Positions 15,847 through 24,408 of a stretch of 50,601 nt of DNA are shown piece after piece. The stretch is from Microcoleus sp. FACHB-61 (GTDB lineage: Bacteria; Cyanobacteriota; Cyanobacteriia; Cyanobacteriales; Microcoleaceae). Position 1 is the first letter of the stretch, and each line of letters begins with the position of its first letter. The translations under genes were made by a program, and so were the position numbers. Location: positions 1-50,601 of the forward strand of contig JACJNY010000058.1 of the NCBI GenBank assembly GCA_014695295.1, given 5' to 3'. The notes beneath the pieces are model-generated. The model searched no databases, was not told the DNA's origin, and was given only the letters and a program-made list of their open reading frames with translations.

Positions 15847-17166
15847 TTACATACAATAATGATTAATAACATATTTCCTAATTACAGGCTGTAGCCTAAA
15901 CGAGTCTTGACCGATTTCGGTTTCGATCAGCGATCGCCAACTTAATGACTCCAAAGCATTTATTAATGTTGAGCTAGATATATCTGACGAAATTTCCGCT
16001 CGCAATTGATTAAAGTCAACAGATTTGTTAAGTATAGCTAATTGACACATTACTTTTATTTCTAAATCAGTTACACGTTCAAACATCTGGGATAAAACTG
16101 CCTCTATTTGACCTCCTATAAAAATCGTACCTGTTCTGAGAAAATCAGAAGTTTTACCAGCAAATAAAGTGATAATTGTTGCTGAAATCATCCATAGTGC
16201 TAAAGGATTTCCTTCGTACCTTTCAATAAAATCATTCCATTCTTTTTCTTTTACTAACCCTCGTTCGAGAAGAATTTGCTGTGCGGGTTCATTTTTCAAG
16301 CCACTCACTTTATGAGAGCGAACAAGGCGAGTTCGATTTTCTAATAATGAAATGTCGATAGATTTTTCTGAAGTTGTCAATACCAAGCAGCTTTTATGGT
16401 TCAATTCACCTACTTTTTTGAAAAATCTACCGTAATCCTGATATCCGTCTCGATATTTGCCAGCCAACAAACCTGTTTCCATAATTGTCTCGACTCCATC
16501 AATTATTACCAAACATCGGTGCGCGTTTAAACACTCGATCGCTCGCGAGATGGCATCAGAGGGTGTTTCTGGTAAATTTGTTTCCTCTTGGCTACAGATA
16601 AATCGGATGATGTCTTTGAGGACGGTATGTATGGGTGGAGTGCGATCGAGACTTCGCCAGATAATGAAATCAAAATCATTTTGAATTTTTTGTGCCAGTT
16701 TGACAGACAGAGAAGTTTTGCCAATTCCCCCCATGCCCAACAGTGCCACCAGCCGGCAGCGGTCTGTTACAATCCACTGCTTCAGTGCGGTCAATTCTTC
16801 TGTACGTCCGTAGAAAACAGAGACATCAGGGGCTTCCCCCCAATCTTGTCGAGAAGGGGCGATCGCTGATTCTGGGAATTTTTCGGGCAGCGGGAGAGTT
16901 GGTGAGGAATGATCGTATTCCTCTAGTACATTCTTAAAGCTTTTTTTTCTGACCGTTTTCCCAAGTGCCGATGACAGCAGCCGCCACAATTCGGAACCTA
17001 ACTCCTTAACATAACTCAGATTGCAGTTACAATCCTCGGCAATTTGCTCGTAAGTCTTACCTTCCAATGCCTTACGAAATATATCTTTTTGCAGATCGGT
17101 TGGGGATTTCCCAGTCTGAGCACGAAAAGATGCCTCTGCAATCTCTAACGCAGTTTCAACGTTCAT
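15847..17166 (-). CDS. NB-ARC STAND NTPase with N-terminal HTH, no WD40 tail
   Basis: The 439-residue protein starts at an ATG (17166). Residues 1-75 form the helix-turn-helix seen at the front of many cyanobacterial STAND proteins (vWA-MoxR associated type: GKSPTDLQKDIFRKALEGKT then YEQIAEDCNCNLSYVKELGS). The NB-ARC core follows: FYGRTEELTALKQWI, P-loop GMGGIGKTSL near residue 144, Walker B CLVIIDGVETI near residue 219, LVLTTSE, and GNPLALWMIS. The last 90 residues are a winged-helix-like module (FERVTDLEIKVMCQLAILNK). Most relatives continue into WD40 or TPR sensor repeats, and this one ends without any. The WD40 sensor is instead on the kinase encoded next downstream, which suggests a split two-protein arrangement. 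Family function is ligand- or stress-triggered oligomerisation, often in defence or signalling. Confidence 0.88.
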   Translation of the reverse strand: MNVETALEIAEASFRAQTGKSPTDLQKDIFRKALEGKTYEQIAEDCNCNLSYVKELGSELWRLLSSALGKTVRKKSFKNVLEEYDHSSPTLPLPEKFPESAIAPSRQDWGEAPDVSVFYGRTEELTALKQWIVTDRCRLVALLGMGGIGKTSLSVKLAQKIQNDFDFIIWRSLDRTPPIHTVLKDIIRFICSQEETNLPETPSDAISRAIECLNAHRCLVIIDGVETIMETGLLAGKYRDGYQDYGRFFKKVGELNHKSCLVLTTSEKSIDISLLENRTRLVRSHKVSGLKNEPAQQILLERGLVKEKEWNDFIERYEGNPLALWMISATIITLFAGKTSDFLRTGTIFIGGQIEAVLSQMFERVTDLEIKVMCQLAILNKSVDFNQLRAEISSDISSSTLINALESLSWRSLIETEIGQDSFRLQPVIRKYVINHYCM

Positions 17167-17218
17167 CTTTGGGAGTTATGCAAAAATTATTCTTTAGTAT
17201 AACCTATTTTCCGCTCAC

Positions 17219-17342
17219 CCTACTTTTTCCAACTCTTGTCGGGGAACTCAGCCAAAACCGACTTTTATCGACAAAATTGAGCTGTGAAACAACCCACTTT
17301 ACCAGACTGAAAAATTATTGGTTATGAAACAACATGGTAAAT
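17219..17342 (+). promoter_or_regulatory. Control region shared with the Cys-rich peptide gene, copy 2
   Basis: CCTACTTTTTCCAACTC (17219-17235), CCGACTTTTAT (17258-17268), AGACTGAAAAATT (17304-17316), TTGGTT (17318-17323), 14 bases, TAAAT (17338-17342) are in the same order as at 13177-13260. If TAAATG is the -10 box, the ATG at 17341 cannot be the translation start, which favours the GTG at 17377. Confidence 0.5.
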
Positions 17343-17376
17343 GTCAAGGAAATCGATAAGAACAGGAGTAATAATT

Positions 17377-18468
17377 GTGCCTTTACCGACAACCGAGCAA
17401 CAGTGGGATTTACAAAGTGGAGATGGCTGGCAATTTGATGATAACTACACTAGGGGGGGTAAGCTTACCGGTATTAAAGAAGCCTCACCAGAAGTAAAAC
17501 AAATCTCTAGGGAATTGTCTCAAAAACTGGTTGGATTCTCCGTCGCAATGACTGCTGGTTATGCCTATGAGTACAGCGGTGCTAATGGCAACCCCTACAA
17601 TGGTAATAATGTCTCCCACGCTGGAATTGACTATGCAGTTGGTGCAAACGTAAATGTCTCAGCGGTGGTTCCCGGAAAAATCATTAATGTTGTATCTTAT
17701 GGTGCAACAGGGCAATTTGTGACCGTAGAAGGTAATGATGGAAAGCGCTGGGTATATGGGCACATCCAAACCAGCAAGAGAGCTGGAGATTATGTGAAGA
17801 TGGGGGATGCGATCGGTACAGTGAAAAACCAATTTGGGAATACTCATCTCCACATAGAGGTTCAAACTCCACCTTTTGATTCCAGTATTATTGGTGGAAT
17901 TCCCTATCAAACAAAAGGAAATCGGAATTTTGTTCTAACCAATACAATGAGTCCACTTCAAGCCTACTCGGAGTGGAAAAATGGTGGTAACAATGGTGGC
18001 GGTGATCCTGTAAATACTAAGAGGGGTACAGAAGGGAACGATCGCATTAGTGGAGGCTCCGGCAACGATACTTTAATCGGTTTGGGTGGCAATGATACCC
18101 TGTATGGCGAAGCTGGCAATGATTCCCTCCTTGGCGGCAATGGAAATGATTACCTTGACGGCTATGCCAGTTACGTTAGTCCCGAATTTGACACTTTAAC
18201 GGGTGGAGCTGGTGCAGATATTTTTGTACTTGGTAATGCACGACAAGGAGTTTTATATCAAGGTCATGGTAACGCAATTATTACCGATTATTCAAGTCAA
18301 GATGACTACATCCAACTCAAAGGAAGCGCTAACGACTATCAGTTACTCCCTCAGGGTTCTGATACCGTAATTTACTTGAAAAACGGAGATAGGATTGGTA
18401 TTGTTCAGGGGGTAACAGACTTGAGCTTAACTGCCCGAACGGGAAGAGTTGATTTCAAATTTGTCTGA
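17377..18468 (+). CDS. M23-family metallopeptidase with RTX calcium-binding repeats
   Basis: The 363-residue protein is read from the GTG at 17377, which has AGGAG 8 bases upstream. An ATG at 17341 in frame lacks a ribosome site and overlaps the probable promoter. The lysostaphin-type domain (about 60-190) has HAGIDYAV (His and Asp zinc ligands), VYGHIQ and NTHLHIEV (the HxH ligand). It is followed by a Gly-rich linker and four to five RTX nonapeptides (GGSGNDTLI, GLGGNDTLY, GEAGNDSLL, GGNGNDYLD), then a beta-rich C-terminus. There is no N-terminal signal peptide, as expected for type I secretion through the C-terminal end. Likely role: cutting peptidoglycan cross-links outside the cell, with calcium-dependent folding. 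Own cells or a competitor could be the target. Confidence 0.88.
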   Translation: MPLPTTEQQWDLQSGDGWQFDDNYTRGGKLTGIKEASPEVKQISRELSQKLVGFSVAMTAGYAYEYSGANGNPYNGNNVSHAGIDYAVGANVNVSAVVPGKIINVVSYGATGQFVTVEGNDGKRWVYGHIQTSKRAGDYVKMGDAIGTVKNQFGNTHLHIEVQTPPFDSSIIGGIPYQTKGNRNFVLTNTMSPLQAYSEWKNGGNNGGGDPVNTKRGTEGNDRISGGSGNDTLIGLGGNDTLYGEAGNDSLLGGNGNDYLDGYASYVSPEFDTLTGGAGADIFVLGNARQGVLYQGHGNAIITDYSSQDDYIQLKGSANDYQLLPQGSDTVIYLKNGDRIGIVQGVTDLSLTARTGRVDFKFV

Positions 18469-18512
18469 GGTTGAGTTTCTTGATTTCTTCTCACCATTAA
18501 TCTCGAATGTAA

Positions 18513-18556
18513 AAGAGCGATCGCCCAATATGTCCTACAAGCGGTCGCTTTATTTC
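18513..18556 (+). terminator. Probable terminator after the M23/RTX gene
   Basis: AGCGATCGC and GCGGTCGCT form an almost perfect 9-bp stem over a 16-base loop, followed by TTTATTTC. Confidence 0.55.
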
Positions 18557-18862
18557 AATCATCTTAAATCTTCAGCAAGTTAGCCCAGATTTTTTACAAC
18601 CTTAAATAGAGGTTCGTTTACTAGGGGGACTGTAATGCTCGGGCTTAACCCAGATTTTTACAAATAAAGTGCCTGAACTTTTTGTCTGTTAGTTACAGTT
18701 CGTTGCCGAGCGGTAATTATTTTTAACTCAGTAGCACTTGCTTCAATTTTTTCTTGGTAGTTTACTTTTATCTAACTATCCTTAAATTGTGAGGCTATTG
18801 TAGCATACTTTGGGAGAAGTGGTATAACCTAGGAAGCTGATTTTCACGATCGCACGCCCAAC
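18557..18862. other. Intergenic stretch with a short direct repeat
   Basis: No gene is supported. A phrase close to CCCAGATTTTTTACAA occurs twice (about 18585-18599 and 18650-18664). The rest is A/T-rich with no recognisable element. Confidence 0.35.
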
Positions 18863-19582
18863 TCAAAGACATTCATTAAGTTGTTTCATATCCCCTTGCG
18901 CCTGTACTTGCTTGTGCAAACTAATTTTGTCGCCCACTTCATACCCCGAATTAAAACCCGCCGCGCTGCTGACTTGAGAATCTGTTCTCGTTCTAATTTT
19001 AACCCCTCGGCCCTCTAGATAATCCGCGATCGCCTGTTGATTTTTCTCAAACATCGATCGTACTACAATCCCTGGAGTCGCCGCCGCATCCCCCGAACCC
19101 GGAATCCCCGACTCTTCCATCTCCTGTTTTTGTTCCAACAATCTTTGTCTCAACCTTGTCGCGCATCCAACCCGAAAAGCATTCAGATACGCCAACCCCC
19201 TGCCGTTTCCTTTGCGGTATTTAGCCCTTTTTTCAATCGCAGAACTCAAATACTCGTACAGATGTTTGCAAACAATCAGGTTTGTAGAAGTTCCTACCAA
19301 AAACATACTGCCAGTATAAATGTTTCGCATGGCATTGCAACCGTTAGCGTCAGCAATTCCCGAAAGCAGGATCATTTTCCAAGTGACAAATTTGGATGTT
19401 GTTTCAACTGAGTCCTCGTCAATCTCTTCTTGGTGATTTGGCCCTAAATCCGCGAGGCTGAGATTGTACTGTGCCAGTAAAAGGGAAGCTTTTTCGGCCG
19501 CAGCAGTCGATTCGTTTTCATTGGATGAGGTGGCGAGGGCTAAAAGCTTTTTGATTCTTTCGACAATACTTGTGTCTGCCAT
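18863..19582 (-). CDS. DUF2786 domain protein
   Basis: The 239-residue protein begins with the DUF2786 block: SIVERIKKLLALATSSNENE then STAAAEKASLLLAQYNLSLADL, a helical pair found in many phage and bacterial proteins. The remainder (residues 60-239) resembles the partner domain usually seen with it: KFVTWKMILLSGIADANGC, an IYTGSMFLVGTSTNLIVCKH strand pair, then a basic helical part (YLNAFRVGCATRLRQRL) and a C-terminal GFNSGYEVGDKISLHKQV tail. The molecular function of the family is not established. It lies 170 bases downstream of the Bax1-like nuclease gene on the same strand, so it may be read from the same transcript as the XPB-Bax1 genes. That link is inference from position. Confidence 0.8.
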   Translation of the reverse strand: MADTSIVERIKKLLALATSSNENESTAAAEKASLLLAQYNLSLADLGPNHQEEIDEDSVETTSKFVTWKMILLSGIADANGCNAMRNIYTGSMFLVGTSTNLIVCKHLYEYLSSAIEKRAKYRKGNGRGLAYLNAFRVGCATRLRQRLLEQKQEMEESGIPGSGDAAATPGIVVRSMFEKNQQAIADYLEGRGVKIRTRTDSQVSSAAGFNSGYEVGDKISLHKQVQAQGDMKQLNECL

Positions 19583-19687
19583 TTTTCAATCGGTTTTAGG
19601 GTGAGACTACGCGGTGGCAAGGATGCGGGGATATTCTCATTTTATTATAGCTGGGAATTTGCGATGTTTTTTGAGGAGGATTTTTTT

Positions 19688-19723
19688 GAACCGCAGAGGG
19701 CGCAGAGGGCGCAGAGAGAGAGA
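19688..19723. repeat. Short purine-rich tandem repeat (GCAGAGGGC)
   Basis: Imperfect copies of GCAGAGGGC follow GAACC in the gap between the DUF2786 and DUF790 genes. A comparable degenerate AACCGCGAAGACGCGAAG-type repeat lies at 20994-21022, in the gap between the DUF790 and helicase genes. Confidence 0.5.
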
Positions 19724-19752
19724 AAGAAGTTCCCAACTGATGCGCGGAGTGG

Positions 19753-20970
19753 TTACTCTTCGAGGACTTCCAGGACTGATTTGGGCAATAATTTATCTTT
19801 AAACCAGACTACTTTTGCTGGCACGTCATTTACATTCACCCCGGCTTTTTCTAAATTCAGCCGTTCGGAAATAGCTAAAATCAAGCGATCGCATTCAGAC
19901 TTCTGTACTTGGGCAAATTTCTTTTGCAAATACTCGGGCCGCCAATAGCCAACTATTTCTAATAAAAATACTCGCCCGTCGGGATGCACTAACCGAAAGT
20001 CGGGAATCATCACACTACCTGGAATCGGAATTAAATCAACTTCTCGCTCTAGTTGCCACTCGGTTTTTGTGGAATTCCATCTTTCAGCAAATGCGGCTTC
20101 TAACATACTATCATAAGGCTTGCCAGGGGGATAGTGGCTGACTAAACCGCAGTCGGAATTGAGGGTAAATTTACCTGTTTTCAAAACGCCGCTAAAAGGA
20201 TCTTTTGTGTGCAGTGTCGAGTGCATACTCCATTTGGTGACGTGCAGCAGTGCCGGCAGCATTTTCGCGAGGGCTAAGCCGTAGCGGGTGCTGGGTTTGA
20301 ATAAGCTTGTAGGGCCGTCTATTGTGAGTGTAAAACCGTGGTCTGCATCGCCTTCGATGTAAGTCATTAATTGAAATAGTTTCAGATAGCGAAATAAGAG
20401 TTTGTATTCTCCTGGATCGTTGCGGTGGGCGGTTAATTGGACTTGACTCGCTCGGTAAAATATGCCTTGAACTTGAGAAAGATTGTATTTGTGAAGCAAG
20501 TTTTCGGGAGTTGGTGCATTAAACTCTGTGAGGATTTTGTTTTCGTTTAAATCGGCGTATAAACCTGTAGTGATTTCCTGAGGAAAAACTTCTCTGTTTA
20601 ACTCTTGGCTGAGTTCACTTGCTACTTTTTCCAGGGTTAATTGGGTGGATTGAGGGCTGGGAGTCGATAGGGCAGACAAGGCAAAAACCCGCTGTCTCAA
20701 CTCTGAGGGTTCTAGGGGACTGATGACTTCCAAGGTGCAGAAACCGCCTTTCAGCAGGTGCGCTAATCCCCGTTTCAGCCGATAATCGGGGCTGTCGCCT
20801 TCTAATTCTAGCAAGCGTCCGTCGAGCTCCCCTTGGGTTTTGCCGATCGACTCTTGAAAGCAGTCGATCATTTCCTTAGCTGCTTCTAAGTTTTTATCAT
20901 CTATCTTGAGGCGGAGAGGGATGATTGATTCCCCGTTTTGGCGGTGACTTAATAAATCAGTGGGTAACAT
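19753..20970 (-). CDS. DUF790 protein, Bax1-like nuclease (XPB partner)
   Basis: The 405-residue protein belongs to DUF790, whose archaeal member Bax1 is the nuclease partner of XPB helicase. It starts MLPTDLLSHRQNGESIIPLRL, has the conserved YNLSQVQGIFYRASQVQL and LFRYLKLFQLM regions, and a GPTSLFKPSTRYGLALAKML block. The C-terminal nuclease part has MLEAAFAERW, then MIPDFRLVHPDG and VFLLEIVGYWRPEYLQKK. This gives a PD-(D/E)xK-like Glu, Asp, Glu constellation ending in an ExV in place of the usual ExK. The gene follows the XPB-like helicase by 89 bases on the same strand, the archaeal gene order. Probable role: incision or processing of damaged DNA at bubbles opened by the helicase. Function is inferred from archaeal work. 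Confidence 0.88.
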   Translation of the reverse strand: MLPTDLLSHRQNGESIIPLRLKIDDKNLEAAKEMIDCFQESIGKTQGELDGRLLELEGDSPDYRLKRGLAHLLKGGFCTLEVISPLEPSELRQRVFALSALSTPSPQSTQLTLEKVASELSQELNREVFPQEITTGLYADLNENKILTEFNAPTPENLLHKYNLSQVQGIFYRASQVQLTAHRNDPGEYKLLFRYLKLFQLMTYIEGDADHGFTLTIDGPTSLFKPSTRYGLALAKMLPALLHVTKWSMHSTLHTKDPFSGVLKTGKFTLNSDCGLVSHYPPGKPYDSMLEAAFAERWNSTKTEWQLEREVDLIPIPGSVMIPDFRLVHPDGRVFLLEIVGYWRPEYLQKKFAQVQKSECDRLILAISERLNLEKAGVNVNDVPAKVVWFKDKLLPKSVLEVLEE

Positions 20971-21059
20971 TTGTTAAGAGTTTTTTATTTTTAACGAACC
21001 GCGAAGACGCGAAGAACGCGAAGGAAAGAAAGAGAGTGTTTAGAAATAGTTTAGGCTTG

Positions 21060-22598
21060 CTACCAGGGAATTTCATCATTATCTTCTCCCCATTTTGCGG
21101 GTGATTCTGCTGCTTTTTTGGTTGTCTCCCGGTTGACTCCGTAAATCGGTGTCGGTTTGACAGTTTCTAATTTCTGATATTCTGGCTGCGGCTGTTCTAT
21201 TTGTGTTTGTGGTTGGGGTTTGTGAGGCTGCATTCCTCCTCGGCGGCGCTGAGAAGTTCTTTCTTCGCTGGTGTCTTCGGTGACGACTTCGTAGAGAATT
21301 GCTAACTTATTTACATCGCTGCTTTTGCGGAGAACTCGACCCAATCGCTGAATGTATTCGCGTTCGCTGCCCGTACCTGACAATATGATAGCAATTCTGG
21401 CGTCGGGAACGTCCACTCCTTCGTTAAGGACGTGGGAGGCGACGAGGGTTTTGTATTCGCCGCTGCGAAAGCGATCGAGGATTTCGTGGCGTTCTTTGAC
21501 TGGGGTTTGGTGGGTTATTGTAGGGATGAGAAATTCTTGGGAAATTCGGTAAACTGTGGCGTTGTCTCCGGTGAAAATTAAGGTGCGCTGGGGAGAGTGT
21601 TCTGCTAGTATTTTGGCTAAGATTCGCAGTTTTCCTTCGGTACAAAGGGCAATTTCTTTGGCTTGGCGGTGGGCTAGCATGGCGCGCCGTCCCAGGGGCG
21701 ATCGCGCGCTTGCCATGATAAACTGTTTCCAACCTTCGAGGCTGGATATTCTGATGTTAGACTGTTTTAAGAAGTCGTTGCGAATGTTGATTAATTCGGC
21801 GTAGCGGTCGGTTTCTTCTGTTGACAGTTTTACCATAATTTGAACTATTTTATGGTCTGCTAAAGCATCGCCTGCCAAATCTTCGGGTCTTTTGCTAAAT
21901 ACTGTTGGGCCGATCAGGAAATGCAAATCGCTGTGGCGGCCATCTGTGCGATCGGGTGTAGCTGTCAGTCCCAGTCTAAAAGGCGCGATCGCATATTCGG
22001 AAATTACTCGGTAAAAGTCTGTTGGCAAATGGTGGCATTCGTCAAAAACCAGCAAACCGTATTTATTGCCCAAGGTCTCTGCATGAATACTTGCACTGTC
22101 GTAAGTTGCCACTAAAATTGGCGTTTTGTCCCGCGAACCTCCGCCCAACAATCCGATTTCGATGTCGGGAAAAGCTGCTTTTAAATTAGCATACCACTGG
22201 TGCATTAAATCGAGAGTTGGTACTACAATTAATGTACTGCGACCAGTGACTTGCATGGCTAATTGTGCCAGATAAGTTTTGCCGGAAGCGGTGGGGAGGA
22301 CGACTACTCCTTGGCTTCCTGCTTCTTGCCAAGCTGCGAGGGCCTGTTCTTGATGTGGGTAAGGCTGCATTTCCACGCTGGGTACGAGTTCGAGTAGTTC
22401 GTATCCCCTAGCTTCGTCCGTGAAGTGAATGCACTCGGCTTGGAGGCATTCTACCAACGGGCGGTAGTGAATGGCTCGAATGCGGTATTTTTCCACGCGA
22501 TCGTCCCAAGTCGCAAAGTCCACCCAGTCTCTGCCTTTGGGTGGCGGGTGTAGCAGGAGCGTTCCGCGATCGAATGTTAAGGTAGGTATGCGTGGCAT
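21060..22598 (-). CDS. XPB-like superfamily 2 DNA helicase
   Basis: The 512-residue protein has an N-terminal damage-recognition-like part (MPRIPTLTFDRGTLLLHPPP to about residue 75). The SF2 core has PYPHQEQALAAW (Q-like motif), VVVLPTASGKTYLA (Walker A), LIVVPTLDLMHQW (Ia), LLVFDECHHLP (motif II, DECH), LGLTATPDRTDG (III), TLIFTGDNATVYRI (IV), TLVASHVLNEGVDVPDA (V) and YIQRLGRVLRKS (VI). The TATPxRxDG and DECH forms and the motif spacing are those of XPB rather than RecQ or UvrB. The tail (440-512) is Gln/Pro-rich and probably disordered. It is the first gene of a minus-strand run with the Bax1-like gene. The two form an archaeal-type XPB-Bax1 pair, presumably for nucleotide excision repair, in addition to the bacterial UvrABC system. 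Confidence 0.92.
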   Translation of the reverse strand: MPRIPTLTFDRGTLLLHPPPKGRDWVDFATWDDRVEKYRIRAIHYRPLVECLQAECIHFTDEARGYELLELVPSVEMQPYPHQEQALAAWQEAGSQGVVVLPTASGKTYLAQLAMQVTGRSTLIVVPTLDLMHQWYANLKAAFPDIEIGLLGGGSRDKTPILVATYDSASIHAETLGNKYGLLVFDECHHLPTDFYRVISEYAIAPFRLGLTATPDRTDGRHSDLHFLIGPTVFSKRPEDLAGDALADHKIVQIMVKLSTEETDRYAELINIRNDFLKQSNIRISSLEGWKQFIMASARSPLGRRAMLAHRQAKEIALCTEGKLRILAKILAEHSPQRTLIFTGDNATVYRISQEFLIPTITHQTPVKERHEILDRFRSGEYKTLVASHVLNEGVDVPDARIAIILSGTGSEREYIQRLGRVLRKSSDVNKLAILYEVVTEDTSEERTSQRRRGGMQPHKPQPQTQIEQPQPEYQKLETVKPTPIYGVNRETTKKAAESPAKWGEDNDEIPW

Positions 22599-22809
22599 TT
22601 GTTTAGATAGGGGGGCGAGTTATGCCTGTTAAATTATAAGTGACCGATCAAATATATTGACACCAAACTCTCTAGAAGTTAGTTCTTTTTTAAGCAAATC
22701 TCTAGAACCACCATCTACTTTATACCGTTTCGGGCTGTTTTTTGAGATTCTTACCATTTTTTTTAGCAGATAACTTTGCCAAAATCTCAAAAGTTTATTT
22801 GCAGCTACC
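22599..22809. other. A/T-rich intergenic stretch
   Basis: This region holds the upstream sequence of the minus-strand helicase gene. No gene or clear element is seen; TCTCTAGAA occurs twice (about 22670 and 22702). Confidence 0.35.
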
Positions 22810-23150
22810 TACTTAGTTGAACGTCGGGCGAAGATGTGGGAATATTTCAAGATATTATGGTTGCTGATATGGTAACTCAATACGGGTACTTGGTCGAAAA
22901 AATCATTTCTCTTACCAAGCCCCTAAAACTGCAACTCATTGATTATAATTTCGAGTCATTTAAAGAAAAACTAAGTTCAAAAAAAATAAAAAAATGGGGT
23001 ATAAAAGGTAAATCTAGAATAACCATTTTAAGTAGCTTTCCTTACGAGTACTTTGACGTAATGTATATCAATGGCGACCACGCATATCAAATAAAGTAGG
23101 CACAAGCTAAAAAGACGATCGACTTGATGGAAAACGATCAATTTGGGAAA
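22810..23150 (+). pseudogene. Relic of a class I SAM-dependent methyltransferase
   Basis: One frame reads TSGEDVGIFQDIMVADMVTQ.. (a weak match to the VGTSxGDxAxF motif I region), then YEYFDVMYINGDHAYQ, the typical (F/Y)DxxYIDGDHxY block of Methyltransf_24-type enzymes, then a TAG at 23097. Past the stop the same frame continues AQAKKTIDLMENDQFGKL, as expected of the next helix. No proper start codon or Rossmann motif I survives. A GTG at 22836 gives an 87-residue ORF, which I regard as non-functional. The base composition is more A/T-rich than its neighbours. Confidence 0.5.
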
Positions 23151-23295
23151 TTGCGATCGCACTGGCGGAAAATTCAACAAAAATTCTCCTAGCCCAGCCG
23201 GATTGCCAAATCTAAAATCTACAAGAGTATTGTCCCGCTGGGGATGGTTTTTAGGTTAGATTCGATCTATGTATGCCTGAGATTAGAGGTTATAG

Positions 23296-24384
23296 ATGGA
23301 AATAGGCGTCCCCAAGGAAATCAAGGATTTAGAGTTTCGAGTCGGGCTCAGTCCCACAAGTGTCCGGGCTTGTTCGGACAAAGGTCACACAGTTTTTGTA
23401 GAAACGAATGCTGGTGCTGGGGCCGGTTTTGCGGACGAGGACTACGTTGAAGCAGGGGCTAAGATTGTTTTAAAGGCTTCAGATGTCTGGAATCGCGAAC
23501 TAATTGTTAAAGTTAAAGAACCGCTGCCTGCTGAGTATCCGCTGATGCAAAAAGAGCAGTTGCTGTTTACATATTTGCACTTGGCGGCCGATCGCACATT
23601 AACCGAGCATTTAATCAGCAGCGGAGTCCAGGCCATCGCCTACGAAACCGTCGAACTCCCGGACAGAAAATTGCCACTGCTGACGCCGATGAGTATTATT
23701 GCAGGGCGTTTGGCCGTGCAGTTCGGAGCTCGGTTTCTGGAACGACAGCAAGGCGGCCGGGGCGTACTTTTGGGTGGTGTACCGGGAGTGAGACCGGGTA
23801 AAGTTGTGATTTTGGGCGGCGGAATTGTCGGCACAGAAGCAGCCAGAATAGCTGTAGGAATGGGCGCGAGAGTGCAGATATTAGACGTAAATGTCGATCG
23901 CTTAGCCTACTTAGAAACTCTGTTCGGTTCCAGAGTAGAATACCTCTACAGCAGTCCTTTGCAAATTGAAGCAGTTATCCCCGATGCTGATTTATTAATC
24001 GGTGCGGTTTTGGTCTTAGGTAAAAAAGCTCCGGTGCTGGTTTCTCGCGAATTTGTTGCGAAGATGCACCCCGGTTCTGTGATTGTTGACGTAGCCGTTG
24101 ACCAAGGCGGCTGCGTGGAAACTTTGCGGGTAACTTCACACACAAATCCTACTTATGTTGAAGAAGGAGTTGTGCATTACGGCGTACCGAATATGCCCGG
24201 TGCCGTGCCTTGGACTGCCACTCAAGCTTTGAATAACAGCACTTTGCCTTATGTTTTGCAGTTGGCAAATAGCGGGATTAAAGCTTTGGAAATGAATCCG
24301 AGTTTGGCGAAGGGATTGAACGTGCAGAATCACCGATTGGTGCATCCGGCCGTGCGCGAGGTTTTCCCCGATTTGGCCGATTAG
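23296..24384 (+). CDS. ald: Alanine dehydrogenase
   Basis: The 362-residue protein has the full alanine dehydrogenase pattern. The N-terminal MEIGVPKEIKDLEFRVGLSP (substrate-binding Arg and nearby Lys) is followed by LLFTYLHLAAD with the catalytic His and by YETVELPDRKLPLLTPMS. The Rossmann motif VVILGGGIVGTEAARIAVGM lies near residue 170, then AVLVLGKKAPVLVSREFVAKM, VIVDVAVDQGGCVET with the catalytic Asp, and HYGVPNMPGAVPWTATQALNN. It interconverts L-alanine and pyruvate plus ammonia with NAD. The ATG at 23296 matches the family start. It is monocistronic, followed by an inverted repeat at 24409 and the tRNA-Leu gene. Confidence 0.96.
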   Translation: MEIGVPKEIKDLEFRVGLSPTSVRACSDKGHTVFVETNAGAGAGFADEDYVEAGAKIVLKASDVWNRELIVKVKEPLPAEYPLMQKEQLLFTYLHLAADRTLTEHLISSGVQAIAYETVELPDRKLPLLTPMSIIAGRLAVQFGARFLERQQGGRGVLLGGVPGVRPGKVVILGGGIVGTEAARIAVGMGARVQILDVNVDRLAYLETLFGSRVEYLYSSPLQIEAVIPDADLLIGAVLVLGKKAPVLVSREFVAKMHPGSVIVDVAVDQGGCVETLRVTSHTNPTYVEEGVVHYGVPNMPGAVPWTATQALNNSTLPYVLQLANSGIKALEMNPSLAKGLNVQNHRLVHPAVREVFPDLAD

Positions 24385-24408
24385 ATTCCCCTTTTTTCAG
24401 CAAATCCC

